A stretch of 64,000 nt of DNA, taken from contig CAZJPN010000092.1 in the NCBI GenBank assembly GCA_964547905.1, positions 16,062 to 80,061 on the forward strand, read 5' to 3'. Numbering within the stretch: the stretch's first letter is position 1; every line of letters starts with the position of its first letter. The notes under the pieces are model-generated. The model was not told where the DNA came from, ran no database searches, and saw nothing but the letters and a program-made list of their open reading frames with translations. Positions 52,556-61,462 of this stretch are shown here, piece after piece. The DNA is from JAJYLM01 sp964547905 (lineage in GTDB: Bacteria; JAMCPX01). The translations under genes were made by a program, and so were the position numbers.

Positions 52556-53744
52556 AAATAAAAACATATTACTCGGTGTAACCGGAGGGATAGCAGCTTA
52601 TAAGTCATTAGAGCTTGTAAGGCTTCTTACAAAACAAAACGCCGGTGTAAATGTCGTAATGACCGCTCATGCGGAGAAGTTTATAGGAAAGATGTCCTTT
52701 CAAGCATTGTCCGGCAATACCGTACTCACAGATACTTTTGATCTTGCTTCCAGTGTAGAAATCAAGCATATCTCTATACCCGATAATGCATCCCTCGCAG
52801 TCATAGCACCGTCGACTGCCGATTTTATAGGTAAGCTTGCATACGGTATAGCAGACGACCTTCTGAGTACAATGATGCTTGCCATGACAAAACCCGTGCT
52901 TATTGCCCCGTCTATGAATGTTCACATGTACGAAAACCGTATTGTTCAGGATAATATGAAAAGGCTCAAACAATATGGATATCATTTTATAGAACCCGGT
53001 GAGGGCTGGCTCGCGTGCGGGTACGAAGGGAAGGGCAGGCTTGCTGAACCCGACCAGATTGTAGAAGAGATAGAATTATTATTGACGAAGAAAGATTTTG
53101 AAGGAAAGAAACTGCTTGTTTCTGCCGGGCCGACGAGGGAATATCTTGATCCTGTAAGGTTTATATCAAATCCGTCCTCCGGAAAAATGGGATATGCTCT
53201 TGCTAAGGCTGCGAGGATGAGAGGTGCAGATGTAACGCTTGTTTCCGGAAAGGTAAATATCAAGCCGCCTTACGGCGTGAAGTTTGTAGAGGTTGAGTCG
53301 GCAAGGCAAATGTTTGAGCAGATAAACAGCCTTGCCAACGTGATGGATTGTATTATCATGTCGAGCGCTGTTTCGGATTTTACTCCCTCAAAAACAAGCC
53401 CGCAAAAGATAAAGAAAACAGCAGAGCATCTTGATATTCAGCTGGACAGGACCACGGACATATTGTCTTCTGTGGCAAAAAACAAGAGGGATACGATCAT
53501 TGTCGGTTTTGCCGCGGAGACGGAGAATGTCGAGCAGTACGCAAGAGAAAAACTAAAGCAAAAAAATATGGATATGATCGTTGCGAACAACATAACGGAA
53601 AAGAACAGCGGTTTTGAAGCAGACACGAACAAGGTGTTAATCATATTCCGCGACGGAACTATCGATGACCTTCCTCTGATGCGCAAATCCGATCTTGCGG
53701 ATGTCATATTGGACAGAATATCTACTTTGTTTTCGAATAAATAG
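52545..53744 (+). CDS. coaBC: Bifunctional phosphopantothenoylcysteine synthetase/decarboxylase CoaBC
   Basis: Two steps of coenzyme A synthesis. The N-terminal flavin decarboxylase (CoaC) has LGVTGGIAAYKSLE, the active-site His in EIKHISI, PSMNVHMYEN and the ACGYEGKGRL substrate flap. The C-terminal CoaB has SAGPTREYLDPVRFISN and NPSSGKMGYALAKAA, then KKNMDMIVANNI. The ATG at 52545 is used because AGGTG stands at the right distance; a GTG at 52533 is in frame. Length 399 aa is normal. A strong hairpin lies after the gene. Confidence 0.95.
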   Translation: MKLENKNILLGVTGGIAAYKSLELVRLLTKQNAGVNVVMTAHAEKFIGKMSFQALSGNTVLTDTFDLASSVEIKHISIPDNASLAVIAPSTADFIGKLAYGIADDLLSTMMLAMTKPVLIAPSMNVHMYENRIVQDNMKRLKQYGYHFIEPGEGWLACGYEGKGRLAEPDQIVEEIELLLTKKDFEGKKLLVSAGPTREYLDPVRFISNPSSGKMGYALAKAARMRGADVTLVSGKVNIKPPYGVKFVEVESARQMFEQINSLANVMDCIIMSSAVSDFTPSKTSPQKIKKTAEHLDIQLDRTTDILSSVAKNKRDTIIVGFAAETENVEQYAREKLKQKNMDMIVANNITEKNSGFEADTNKVLIIFRDGTIDDLPLMRKSDLADVILDRISTLFSNK

Positions 53745-53773
53745 TATAGGCAGACTTGCGTGTCTGTCGAAAT

Positions 53774-53806
53774 AAAAAAGGGGCGAACACATAAGTTCGC
53801 CCCTTT
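53774..53806 (-). terminator. Rho-independent terminator (12-bp stem), shared by convergent genes
   Basis: AAAGGGGCGAAC (53777-53788) pairs perfectly with GTTCGCCCCTTT (53795-53806) around a 6-base loop. The A-run on the left gives a T-run on the - strand, so it is strongest for the octaheme cytochrome gene; for coaBC only TTT follows, so it is weaker in that direction. Confidence 0.9.
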
Positions 53807-53842
53807 GACTTTAGCTAATTACAATTTTGAGATTATTTGGTT

Positions 53843-55348
53843 CTATTTATATTGAGGCTTCTCAAGTGCCTTGATCTGTTCCGGTGTGTAACCGAGCGCC
53901 TTGAAGTCCATGACCCCGTGTGTCGAGTGACACTTGTTGCAGGAAAGGCCGATCTTCTTTATCGCATGATTCACCGATATGTATGATGTGCCCGGGACCT
54001 GCATTGCCATCCATTCTCCGCTCCAGGTAAAGCCCATTGCTTCAAACGGCTTCATGCCCGCGTCTATCGCTTCCTTTACATTCCCTGTCTTGTTGTATAC
54101 CTCTCTATTAGGCGCAAGCAATGCCGGAAAGTTTGCCATCTGAGGGTTGTCCTTCAAGAAGCCCATGCCAGGCTCCTGCCACATCTTGAGTTTTTTGTCG
54201 AACAACAGCACCTGGGTCAAACCGCGCACCGGGTATATCTTTGCGCCGGGTGATTTGATGCTCGACACCTGGAAGGCCATCCAGCTCTGGACGTCCTCGT
54301 GCGTTTTCGTGTTCGCAACCCTCCAGATATAGTTTGGGTGGCCCATCGTTATTTTTACCGTGGGCACATACAGACCCTTGATCGAGGGGATCTTGTCGTA
54401 CTTCGAGAGCTCACTATATTTTCCGTGAATATCATCCTTTACAGGCTCACCCCAGTTTTCATACGATATACCGGAGACGACCGGTATGTGACACGTCTGA
54501 CACGCAATCTTGACGACATGTTCGTTCAAAATCTTGCCGACCTTGCCCCGGTGAGGTGTATCGCCGTGGCAATTTGAACATGTGACCTTTACATTTGGAA
54601 GATCGTTTGCAGCCATATCGGACTCGTACTGTCCCTTGGGCATCTTGTGGTGTTCCGTGACATGGCAGGTTATGCACTGAAGACCTGCCTTGGCATGGAC
54701 ATCGGTCTGTGGTGTGTAGGGCGTGCCCCGTTTGTAGTCGTAGGAAAACGCATGCTCATGGCATCTCAGACAGGCTTCGTTGGTCGGTGTTTTCGTTATG
54801 CTCAGAGCAGCCTTGAGTGATGTGTCCTCTCCCCAATGTGTACCTGTTGCATCCGTAACGAGGGTTTTTCTGTCATTCATGTTGTAATCCTTTGCATGGC
54901 ATACGAGGCAGTCCACGGTGTTTGCCTGTGCTTCCGTTGCCGGTGCTCCCGGAGGAAGCGGAGGTGTTGGCAGACTCCCTATATGGCATACGCCGCATCC
55001 TGCAGCCTGAACAGTAAAATGTCCGTTTGTGGAAGCAGTCCAGTTGGCAATCGTCAGAGAGCCTGCGAGTGCGCATTCCCTGTTTACCATGCCCCACCAC
55101 GAACCGTCGGGTAACCCCTGAACGTTTCTGATAGGTGTTGCCATGTGCCAGTGTGCGGTCTGTGTAATCTCATTTAATGCCTCGGGATGACACATTGCGC
55201 ATGTTTGTGCCCCCTGATAGCCGTTTTCTTTTATTGTTTCAGCGCCAGGATGTACCCAGCCCTTCAACATACCGTTACTTGTTGCTGCAGAAGCGATGCC
55301 AAGCATGAATAGAAACGCCAGTGCAGTGAGTCCTAACCTTTTAACCAT
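53843..55348 (-). CDS. Periplasmic octaheme cytochrome c
   Basis: A 501-aa exported protein with signal peptide ending IASA-ATS. Eight CxxCH sites are counted: CAMCH, CGVCH, CLVCH, CLRCH, CITCH, CSNCH, CQTCH and CNKCH. Extra His residues (VTEHH, HATG-like HSTHG) could be distal heme ligands. Size and number suggest the octaheme class that includes tetrathionate- and nitrite/hydroxylamine-type reductases, but no CxxCK active-site heme is seen, so the activity is open; an electron-transfer role is possible. GGAGGAAAG precedes the ATG and overlaps a palindrome. Confidence 0.88.
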   Translation of the reverse strand: MVKRLGLTALAFLFMLGIASAATSNGMLKGWVHPGAETIKENGYQGAQTCAMCHPEALNEITQTAHWHMATPIRNVQGLPDGSWWGMVNRECALAGSLTIANWTASTNGHFTVQAAGCGVCHIGSLPTPPLPPGAPATEAQANTVDCLVCHAKDYNMNDRKTLVTDATGTHWGEDTSLKAALSITKTPTNEACLRCHEHAFSYDYKRGTPYTPQTDVHAKAGLQCITCHVTEHHKMPKGQYESDMAANDLPNVKVTCSNCHGDTPHRGKVGKILNEHVVKIACQTCHIPVVSGISYENWGEPVKDDIHGKYSELSKYDKIPSIKGLYVPTVKITMGHPNYIWRVANTKTHEDVQSWMAFQVSSIKSPGAKIYPVRGLTQVLLFDKKLKMWQEPGMGFLKDNPQMANFPALLAPNREVYNKTGNVKEAIDAGMKPFEAMGFTWSGEWMAMQVPGTSYISVNHAIKKIGLSCNKCHSTHGVMDFKALGYTPEQIKALEKPQYK

Positions 55349-55357
55349 ACTTTCCTC

Positions 55358-55375
55358 CTATATTTTGAAATATAG
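55358..55375. promoter_or_regulatory. 18-bp palindrome over the cytochrome leader and ribosome-binding site
   Basis: CTATATTT-TG-AAATATAG is perfectly symmetric and touches the GGAGG of the octaheme cytochrome gene. It lies at the expected transcription start, so it could be an operator or a leader hairpin masking the ribosome-binding site. Confidence 0.45.
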
Positions 55376-55377
55376 CT

Positions 55378-55408
55378 TATATATTTAAGAATAACACAAA
55401 TCTGTCAA
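55378..55408 (-). promoter_or_regulatory. Predicted promoter of the octaheme cytochrome gene
   Basis: On the - strand TTGACA at 55408-55403 is followed after 19 bases by TATATA at 55383-55378 (an AATATA with 17-base spacing is the alternative). Confidence 0.45.
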
Positions 55409-55502
55409 TAAAATAGTAACTCTTTGTTTTTTTGCTTTTGCACTTGCATTATTCATCATTGCGTATTATGGATACTATATACCTATAAAAAAAGGAGCGA
55501 AA

Positions 55503-55706
55503 ATGGAAATCGAGAAGGTTAATGAACTTGAACATAAGATTACTGATCTCATAGATAAGTATACAGCTTTGAAGGAAGAAAACGGTTCTTTGAAAACAAA
55601 GGTGGAGGACATGGAAAGAGAAAAGGAGGAGCTTGTGAAGTTTAAACAAGAAGCTATAGCAAAGGTGGACAAGATATTGAATACCCTCAATGAGGTAAGC
55701 CTTTAA
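55503..55706 (+). CDS. Small coiled-coil protein, ZapB-like
   Basis: A 67-aa protein that is almost entirely a coiled coil (heptads from about residue 3 to 55, LEHKITDLIDKYTALKEENG and onward). Size, charge and its place 8 bases before zapA suggest a ZapB-like Z-ring factor. AAAAAAAGGAGCG precedes the ATG. Sequence of coiled coils is low in information, so the assignment depends on context. Confidence 0.7.
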   Translation: MEIEKVNELEHKITDLIDKYTALKEENGSLKTKVEDMEREKEELVKFKQEAIAKVDKILNTLNEVSL

Positions 55707-55714
55707 GGTAGGGA

Positions 55715-56002
55715 TTGTTGAAGAAACCTTACACTATAAACATACTTGGAATAGAGCTCATTGTGATGAGTGAGGATGAACCAGAATATGTTGGGAGGAT
55801 TGCGGCTTATGTAGAGGAAAAACTGAAATCCGCTATGAACGACGCAAATATCTCCGATACGGCCATTCTCTCTGTTCTTGCATCAATGAATATCGCCGAT
55901 GAATTATTCAAGACAGAAAACAAGTATAAAGAAAGGATTCTCTATCTCGAGACAAAGATAGAAGAATTAATAAAGATGATAGAAACAAAGATAACGATAT
56001 GA
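55715..56002 (+). CDS. zapA: Cell division protein ZapA
   Basis: A 95-aa FtsZ-bundling protein. The N-terminal globular part reads TINILGIELIVMSEDEPEYV, followed by VEEKLKSAM and the long C-terminal coiled coil (ADELFKTENKYKERILYLET). The start is TTG at 55715, with AAGGTAGGG upstream. The order zapB-like, zapA, 6S RNA, 5-formyl-THF cyclo-ligase is the widely conserved arrangement. Confidence 0.88.
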   Translation: MLKKPYTINILGIELIVMSEDEPEYVGRIAAYVEEKLKSAMNDANISDTAILSVLASMNIADELFKTENKYKERILYLETKIEELIKMIETKITI

Positions 56003-56004
56003 TA

Positions 56005-56190
56005 ATGTCCCTGCTCTTGCACGCGATGGATCTTAATTTTTTTAGACCCTTAACTATTCAGAATGGAGACCGTCCCTTATTGTTGATAGCAAGCCTCTCC
56101 CGTAAGAGGAAGCATGAAGCAATAAAATGGTTTCCCCCTGGTAATCCAGGTCTGAAAAGGGATTCACACGGCATGTTGGCGGGGACTTTT
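56005..56190 (+). ncRNA. ssrS: 6S RNA (SsrS)
   Basis: The gap between zapA and the cyclo-ligase gene is the classical place of 6S RNA, the RNA-polymerase holoenzyme decoy. The ends pair: GTCCCTGC (56007-56014) with GCGGGGAC (56179-56186, one G-U), enclosing about 180 nt, the normal 6S size. A TTTTGTTTTTTTG run follows the closing stem. The inside can fold as a long rod with an open centre and a terminal hairpin (CCTCTCCCGTAAGAGG region). A TATGAT at 55998-56003 may be the -10. Exact ends are estimated. Confidence 0.85.
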
Positions 56191-56234
56191 GTTTTTTTGT
56201 AAGGTCTTCAACACAGTAGTATTAAAAACATACA

Positions 56235-56804
56235 ATGGACAAAAAGTTAGCTATAAGAAGCAGCATGCTGGAATGCAGAAAAGCTATCTCGTCGCTGAGT
56301 TATAAAAGATTGAGCAGTAGAATTCAACACTTGTTCATGCGATCTCAAGTGTATAAAAAAACGCATGCACTTATGCTCTATTTGCCCGTTAACAATGAAC
56401 CCGACACCGGTAGGATTATTTTAGAGGCATGGAATGACAATAAAACCGTGTTGTTGCCTTATATCAAGGGTGACAGTGTTTATCCGGTTATATATAAAAA
56501 AGATATGCCTCTAAAATATGGTACATATAAAATCAAAGAACCTGTCCATGCAGAGGAGTATCCTGTTAAGGACATAGGTGCTGTTGTTGTTCCCGGTATC
56601 GCATTCGATCCTTATGGCAACAGAATAGGGTATGGTAAAGGGTATTATGATAAATTTCTAAGTAGTTTGAATAAACAAACTGTAAAGGCCGGTTTCTCTT
56701 TCAACAGGTGTATAATTGATAAGATATACACGGATAAATGGGATATTCCGGTTGATATGATTTTTACAGAAACTGGTATTCGGACAAAGGAGCAAAAAAT
56801 ATGA
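56235..56804 (+). CDS. 5-formyltetrahydrofolate cyclo-ligase
   Basis: Converts 5-formyl-THF to 5,10-methenyl-THF with ATP. The C-terminal GYGKGYYDKFL is the family signature and VVVPGIAFDPYGNRIGYGKG precedes it; Arg/Lys residues in the first helix (KLAIRSSMLECRKAISSLS) fit the ATP site. Length 189 aa is typical (E. coli YgfA/Fau). It follows 6S RNA as in many bacteria and overlaps rny by 4 bases. Confidence 0.92.
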   Translation: MDKKLAIRSSMLECRKAISSLSYKRLSSRIQHLFMRSQVYKKTHALMLYLPVNNEPDTGRIILEAWNDNKTVLLPYIKGDSVYPVIYKKDMPLKYGTYKIKEPVHAEEYPVKDIGAVVVPGIAFDPYGNRIGYGKGYYDKFLSSLNKQTVKAGFSFNRCIIDKIYTDKWDIPVDMIFTETGIRTKEQKI

Positions 56805-58363
56805 TGAACACGTTGATAACTCTCGGTATCGGCATTGCAGGTATAGCAGCCGGATACGTGATGGCTACGTATTTGAATAAAATTATCGGCAGAGCAAAAA
56901 TAAGGCAATCAGAGCAGAGGGTGCAGGAAATCCTTGATTCAGCCAAAATACAGGCCGAATCTATAAAAAAAGAAGCAGCACTGTATGCGAGAAACAATCT
57001 TCTCGAGTTGAGGGCGGAATTTGAAAAGGAAACAAAAGACAGAAGGCAGGAACTTGTTTCACTCGAAAAGAGGTTGCTGCAGAAAGAAGAATACCTTGAA
57101 AAAAAAGAGGACATAATAAACAAAAAAGAGTCCGACATTATCAGGAGAGAAAGGAATATAAGCATCGCAGAACGGAACCTTTCAACCAAGGAAGAAGAGT
57201 ATAAAAAGAAATTTAACGAGATCAGTCTTGAGCTTCAAAGGGTATCAGGGCTGACAACGGATGAGGCGAAACAGATGTTGCTGGACAGCGTTAAGGAACA
57301 GGCTAAACACGATATAGGTAAAATGCTGAAACAGCTCGAGGAAGAGGCTCAGCAGAGTGCCGAGAACAAAGCAAAAGAAATAATATCTGTGGCTGTACAG
57401 AGATATTCCGGCGAATATGCACAGGAGCATACCGTAACAACCGTTGATCTCCCGAATGACGAGTTAAAAGGCAGGATAATCGGCAGAGAAGGCAGAAATA
57501 TTCGGGCTATAGAGGCAGCGACCGGTGTAGATATTATTGTAGATGATACGCCGCAGGCGATCGTTATATCTGGTCATGACCCTGTCAAGAGAGAGATAGC
57601 CCGCCTTTCAATAGAAAAACTTATAGCAGACGGTAGGATTCACCCGGGCAGGATAGAAGACATTGTCAACAAAACCTCGCAGGAGATTGATAAGAGCATG
57701 AAGGAAGCAGGAGAACGGGCGATGTTCGATCTCGGTTTGCATGGTATACATAGCGAACTCGTGAAACTTGTGGGAAGATTAAAATATAGGACAAGCTATG
57801 CTCAAAATGTTTACCAGCACTCCATGGAGGTTGCGTTTATACTGAGTATAATGGCTGGAGAACTCGGTCTGAATATAAAGCATGCCAAAAGAGCCGGTAT
57901 ATTACACGATATTGGTAAGGCGGTTGATCATGAGGTGGAAGGTTCACACGCGGTAATCGGCGCTAATCTTGCAAAAAAATATGGCGAACCTCCGAGGGTT
58001 GTAGAAGCTATAGAGCAGCACCATAATGATACACCGGAAAGCCTTCTCGGTATCCTCCTGCAATCTGCGGATGCCTTATCAGCGGCAAGACCGGGTGCAC
58101 GCAGGGAGATGTACGAGGCTTATGTGAAAAGACTACAGGATCTTGAAAGACTTTCAACATCGTTCGATGGTATTGAAAAGGCTTATGCCATACAGGCAGG
58201 GAGAGAGATAAGGGTGGTAGTCTCACCGGATAAGGTCAGCGATGATGAAATACCATTATTGAGCAAGCAAATTGCAGATAGAATAGAAAAAGAAATGAGC
58301 TATCCAGGAACTATTAAGGTTACTGTTTTAAGAGAAACGCGCTCATCCGTATATGCAAAGTAA
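56801..58363 (+). CDS. rny: Ribonuclease Y
   Basis: Membrane-bound endoribonuclease that starts mRNA decay. Residues about 4-24 form the membrane anchor, 30-175 a long coiled coil, then a KH domain (GRIIGREGRNIRAIEAATGV) and an HD domain with HSMEVAFI and AGILHDIGKAVDHE holding the metal His-Asp pair. Length 520 aa is standard. AAGGAG lies before the ATG, which overlaps the previous stop. ymdB follows, as in many RNase Y genomes. Confidence 0.96.
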   Translation: MMNTLITLGIGIAGIAAGYVMATYLNKIIGRAKIRQSEQRVQEILDSAKIQAESIKKEAALYARNNLLELRAEFEKETKDRRQELVSLEKRLLQKEEYLEKKEDIINKKESDIIRRERNISIAERNLSTKEEEYKKKFNEISLELQRVSGLTTDEAKQMLLDSVKEQAKHDIGKMLKQLEEEAQQSAENKAKEIISVAVQRYSGEYAQEHTVTTVDLPNDELKGRIIGREGRNIRAIEAATGVDIIVDDTPQAIVISGHDPVKREIARLSIEKLIADGRIHPGRIEDIVNKTSQEIDKSMKEAGERAMFDLGLHGIHSELVKLVGRLKYRTSYAQNVYQHSMEVAFILSIMAGELGLNIKHAKRAGILHDIGKAVDHEVEGSHAVIGANLAKKYGEPPRVVEAIEQHHNDTPESLLGILLQSADALSAARPGARREMYEAYVKRLQDLERLSTSFDGIEKAYAIQAGREIRVVVSPDKVSDDEIPLLSKQIADRIEKEMSYPGTIKVTVLRETRSSVYAK

Positions 58364-58410
58364 ATTGCATGCAAAACAATGATGCTGGTTAAACGGCACA
58401 GTGATTGAAT

Positions 58411-59196
58411 ATGAACATCCTCTTTATAGGAGATATTGTTGGAAGGCCTGGGAGACATATTGCATCTGAACTTCTGCCTGTTTTAAAGGATAGATACAGC
58501 ATAGATTATACAATAGCAAATGGAGAGAATTCTGCGGGTGGATACGGCATTACACCTGACATTGCAAAAGCACTGCTGACCATGGGAATCGATCTCGTAA
58601 CGACCGGTAATCATATATGGGAACACAAAGAGATCATTCCTTATTTGTCTGAGAGTGATAATCTTGTTAGACCTCTGAATATATCGCCACTTGCGCCGGG
58701 AAAAGGGATTACTATTATAAAAAAATCAGGACTGCAGCCACTTGCCGTCATCAACTTAATCGGCAGGGTGTTTATGACACCTGCGGAATGTCCATTTCAT
58801 GCCTCGCTTGATGCATTAACAAAAATAGCCCGTGATTATCCCGAAGTGAGGCATATATTTGTTGATTTTCATGCGGAAGCTACCTCAGAAAAACAGGCTC
58901 TCGGCTGGTTCCTCGACGGTAAAGTAACCTCCCTGTTAGGAACTCATACACATGTACAAACATCGGATGAGATCATTTTACCGCAGGGCACTGCGTATAT
59001 GACTGATGCAGGCATGACGGGTGTTATCGATGGAATACTCGGAATGGACAAAGAACAAATCATTCCCAGGTTTACGACGTCTGTACAAAGGCATGCAGAT
59101 GTTGCAAAGGGAAAAGAAGAACTTCAAGGTGCTGTTGTTACTACGGATGATCAGGGCAGATCAACATCTATAATAAGGGTTAAAGAGCATTTATGA
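58411..59196 (+). CDS. ymdB: YmdB-family metallophosphoesterase
   Basis: A 261-aa phosphodiesterase of the YmdB (TIGR00282) family, in Bacillus a cyclic-nucleotide phosphodiesterase acting in regulation of RNase Y. Metal motifs are FIGDIVGRPGR, ANGENSAGGYGI, TTGNHIWEHKE, DFHAEATSEK and GTHTHVQTSD. The first in-frame codon is a TTG at 58405, but ATG 58411 gives the normal family start (NILFIGD). No ribosome-binding site is clear. It is 47 bases after rny. Confidence 0.92.
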   Translation: MNILFIGDIVGRPGRHIASELLPVLKDRYSIDYTIANGENSAGGYGITPDIAKALLTMGIDLVTTGNHIWEHKEIIPYLSESDNLVRPLNISPLAPGKGITIIKKSGLQPLAVINLIGRVFMTPAECPFHASLDALTKIARDYPEVRHIFVDFHAEATSEKQALGWFLDGKVTSLLGTHTHVQTSDEIILPQGTAYMTDAGMTGVIDGILGMDKEQIIPRFTTSVQRHADVAKGKEELQGAVVTTDDQGRSTSIIRVKEHL

Positions 59197-60569
59197 GTAT
59201 CATGAATGTCTTTAAAAGGACGGCAATCATAAAACTATGGTTGAAAAGAGCAATACCGGTGTATTTGTTTTTGATTGTATCATTCATAACGATCAAATAC
59301 GGCTTAACATCATATTTGAAGCACAAATACCCGCCTCTCATAAAGGAAGACACAATCCTCGGGGTGCGGCTTCCGTTTGCAAATAGAGTATTACACCGAG
59401 ATAGATGGCTTGTTGCGTACGGCGAATGGTCTCCATATTTCTACTTAGTTGCTGCTGGTATAGCTTGTATATGGATGTTTGTTTTACTAAAATCAACATC
59501 GGAAATAGCGAATGATTTATCAATGGCCGCTTTGGAGAAATCGGATAAGGCGGAGGCCGCTAACGATCTGTCGCAGGCTATTTACAATCTAAAGGTTGCA
59601 GCTTCTTTCACTATAGACGAGAAACTGACTGATGATATTAATAAAAAGATAGACAAATTGAAATCTTCCTTGTCCTCTCGATCAGCAATATTGAATAAAA
59701 CGGTTGCCGAACAAAAACAGATAGAACCGGATAAAACTGTAGTAAAACGACCTGCAGTCAATACAGAATACATAGCCAAAAGATATAGAAAGATTAAAAG
59801 GCTAGGCCAGGGTGCCATGGGAGTGGTCTGGCTTGCGGACGATGTTGTACTGGAAAGACAGGTAGCAATAAAAGAATTGCCGTTTCATAGTGCAGAGGAT
59901 GTAGAATTTAAAGAAAGGTTTTTGAGAGAGGCAAGATTACTTGCGAGATTAACCCATCCTAACATAGTGCAGCTTTATGATATTGTTGGAGACAGAGATT
60001 TGCTGTATTATACCATGGAGTATGTGGAGGGGATGTCGCTTGATCTGGTATCAAAAGCATCAAGGCTGCCGATAGATAAAATACTGGATTATGCAGTGCA
60101 GATCCTGAAAGGTCTTGGTTATGCACACAGCATGAAGATCATACACAGAGATTTAAAACCCATGAATATCCTGGTAAGAAGGGATAGTATTGTTAAAATC
60201 GCTGATTTCGGTCTTGCAAAGCTTGTCGGGAGTTCGTCGGTCACTATAACCGGTACTGTGATGGGGTCACCCATGTATATGTCTCCAGAACAGGCAGTTG
60301 GTGAAGAGGCTGATGAGAGGAGCGATATTTACTCCTTCTCTATGATCCTGTATGAGCTTACCGCAGGAACACCCGCATTTACCGGTACGCCACAAGATGT
60401 AATAGCAAAACAGATACAGGCAATCCCTGCAAAGCCTTCTTCGCTGGTATCTGTTCCAAACTGGCTTGAAGAATTGATATTGAAGGGTCTTTCGAAGAAT
60501 AAGGAGCAGCGGTATCAAAAAATTTCGGATATGATAACTGAAATTACAAATCACAAAAATCAAATATGA
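59193..60569 (+). CDS. Membrane-anchored Hanks-type Ser/Thr protein kinase
   Basis: A 458-aa protein with two N-terminal hydrophobic segments (about 20-38 and 82-100), a charged helical linker, and a C-terminal kinase domain from about residue 200. The kinase is complete: glycine loop GQGAMGVVW, VAIKELP Lys, HRDLKPMN catalytic loop, DFGLAK metal motif and MGSPMYMSPEQ activation segment. In most bacterial kinases of this family the kinase domain comes first and the membrane part after it; here the order is reversed. It overlaps ymdB by 4 bases and cdsA by 4 bases. Substrates unknown; neighbours suggest envelope or RNA-decay control. Confidence 0.92.
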   Translation: MSIMNVFKRTAIIKLWLKRAIPVYLFLIVSFITIKYGLTSYLKHKYPPLIKEDTILGVRLPFANRVLHRDRWLVAYGEWSPYFYLVAAGIACIWMFVLLKSTSEIANDLSMAALEKSDKAEAANDLSQAIYNLKVAASFTIDEKLTDDINKKIDKLKSSLSSRSAILNKTVAEQKQIEPDKTVVKRPAVNTEYIAKRYRKIKRLGQGAMGVVWLADDVVLERQVAIKELPFHSAEDVEFKERFLREARLLARLTHPNIVQLYDIVGDRDLLYYTMEYVEGMSLDLVSKASRLPIDKILDYAVQILKGLGYAHSMKIIHRDLKPMNILVRRDSIVKIADFGLAKLVGSSSVTITGTVMGSPMYMSPEQAVGEEADERSDIYSFSMILYELTAGTPAFTGTPQDVIAKQIQAIPAKPSSLVSVPNWLEELILKGLSKNKEQRYQKISDMITEITNHKNQI

Positions 60570-61447
60570 AATTAGGTGAACTGACAAAAAGAATATTAAC
60601 TGCAATTGTAGGTATACCGATACTTATCTTTGCCCTCATAAAGGGAGGATATGTACTGTTAACTCTCATAGCATTTGCTGCAGTCATAGGCTTATGGGAG
60701 TTCTTTCATATTATGGAATTGAGGGGATATAAACCAATCAAAACGGCAGGTTATTTGTCAGGGCTTATCATAGTGTTTTCTTCTTACTTTTTTAGAGATT
60801 ATTTTCTGATGCTGTTTTTGGTGTTGATGTTTATACTCTTTATAAGCCTTTTTGAAAAGGATAACAAAACTACCTTATCAGGTACAGGTGGAACAGTCTT
60901 TGGTGTATTTTATATTGCCGGTTTGCTTAGTTTTGCTATAAAATTAAGAAACCTTGGCACTCTTCTTGTGGAACAGTATAAATATTTTGGTTCATTTCTA
61001 ACAACACGGCATATAGATGACAGAACCGGTATTTATGCGGTCTTTTTCCCTATAGCCATTATATTTATCAGCGATACAGGAGCATATTTTGTCGGTAAAG
61101 CGTATGGCAAAAGAAGGGTTGCCCCGAACATAAGTCCCAAAAAATCCTGGGAAGGGGTTGGCGGTGGTATTGCTGCTGGCCTTGTTGCAGCGTATGCTAT
61201 ATGGCGTATTGCACCTGATAGATTCCCGCTGAAACATGCTCTTATCCTTTCGGTCATATTGAGTATTGCCGGGCTTGTGGGTGATCTTGTAGAATCCAGA
61301 ATAAAAAGGGATGCAGGGGTAAAGGATTCAGGCAATATTTTTCCCGGGCATGGTGGTGTTATGGACAGAATAGACGCCCTGCTTTTTGGTTTACCAATAG
61401 CGTATATATATTTCCTTACGTATTTTAAATTTATATTCTTAAGATAA
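60566..61447 (+). CDS. cdsA: Phosphatidate cytidylyltransferase CdsA
   Basis: Makes CDP-diacylglycerol for phospholipid synthesis. About eight hydrophobic segments, the ISDTGAYFVGKAYGKRRV segment, SPKKSWEG and the C-terminal signature KDSGNIFPGHGGVMDRIDAL are clear. Length 293 aa is normal. The ATG overlaps the kinase stop. No uppS or dxr flanks it, unlike the common arrangement. Confidence 0.95.
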   Translation: MKLGELTKRILTAIVGIPILIFALIKGGYVLLTLIAFAAVIGLWEFFHIMELRGYKPIKTAGYLSGLIIVFSSYFFRDYFLMLFLVLMFILFISLFEKDNKTTLSGTGGTVFGVFYIAGLLSFAIKLRNLGTLLVEQYKYFGSFLTTRHIDDRTGIYAVFFPIAIIFISDTGAYFVGKAYGKRRVAPNISPKKSWEGVGGGIAAGLVAAYAIWRIAPDRFPLKHALILSVILSIAGLVGDLVESRIKRDAGVKDSGNIFPGHGGVMDRIDALLFGLPIAYIYFLTYFKFIFLR

Positions 61448-61462
61448 AAAATAAAAGGCATT

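Noticed and set aside
55999..56202. 67-aa ORF between zapA and the cyclo-ligase
   Set aside because: It lies over the 6S RNA, has no ribosome-binding site and its amino-acid sequence shows no family features.
23558..56217. Shared 15-mer GGTCTTCAACACAGT at about 23558 and 56203
   Set aside because: One copy is coding and the other intergenic, with no similarity around them; a 15-base match is expected by chance in a window this size.
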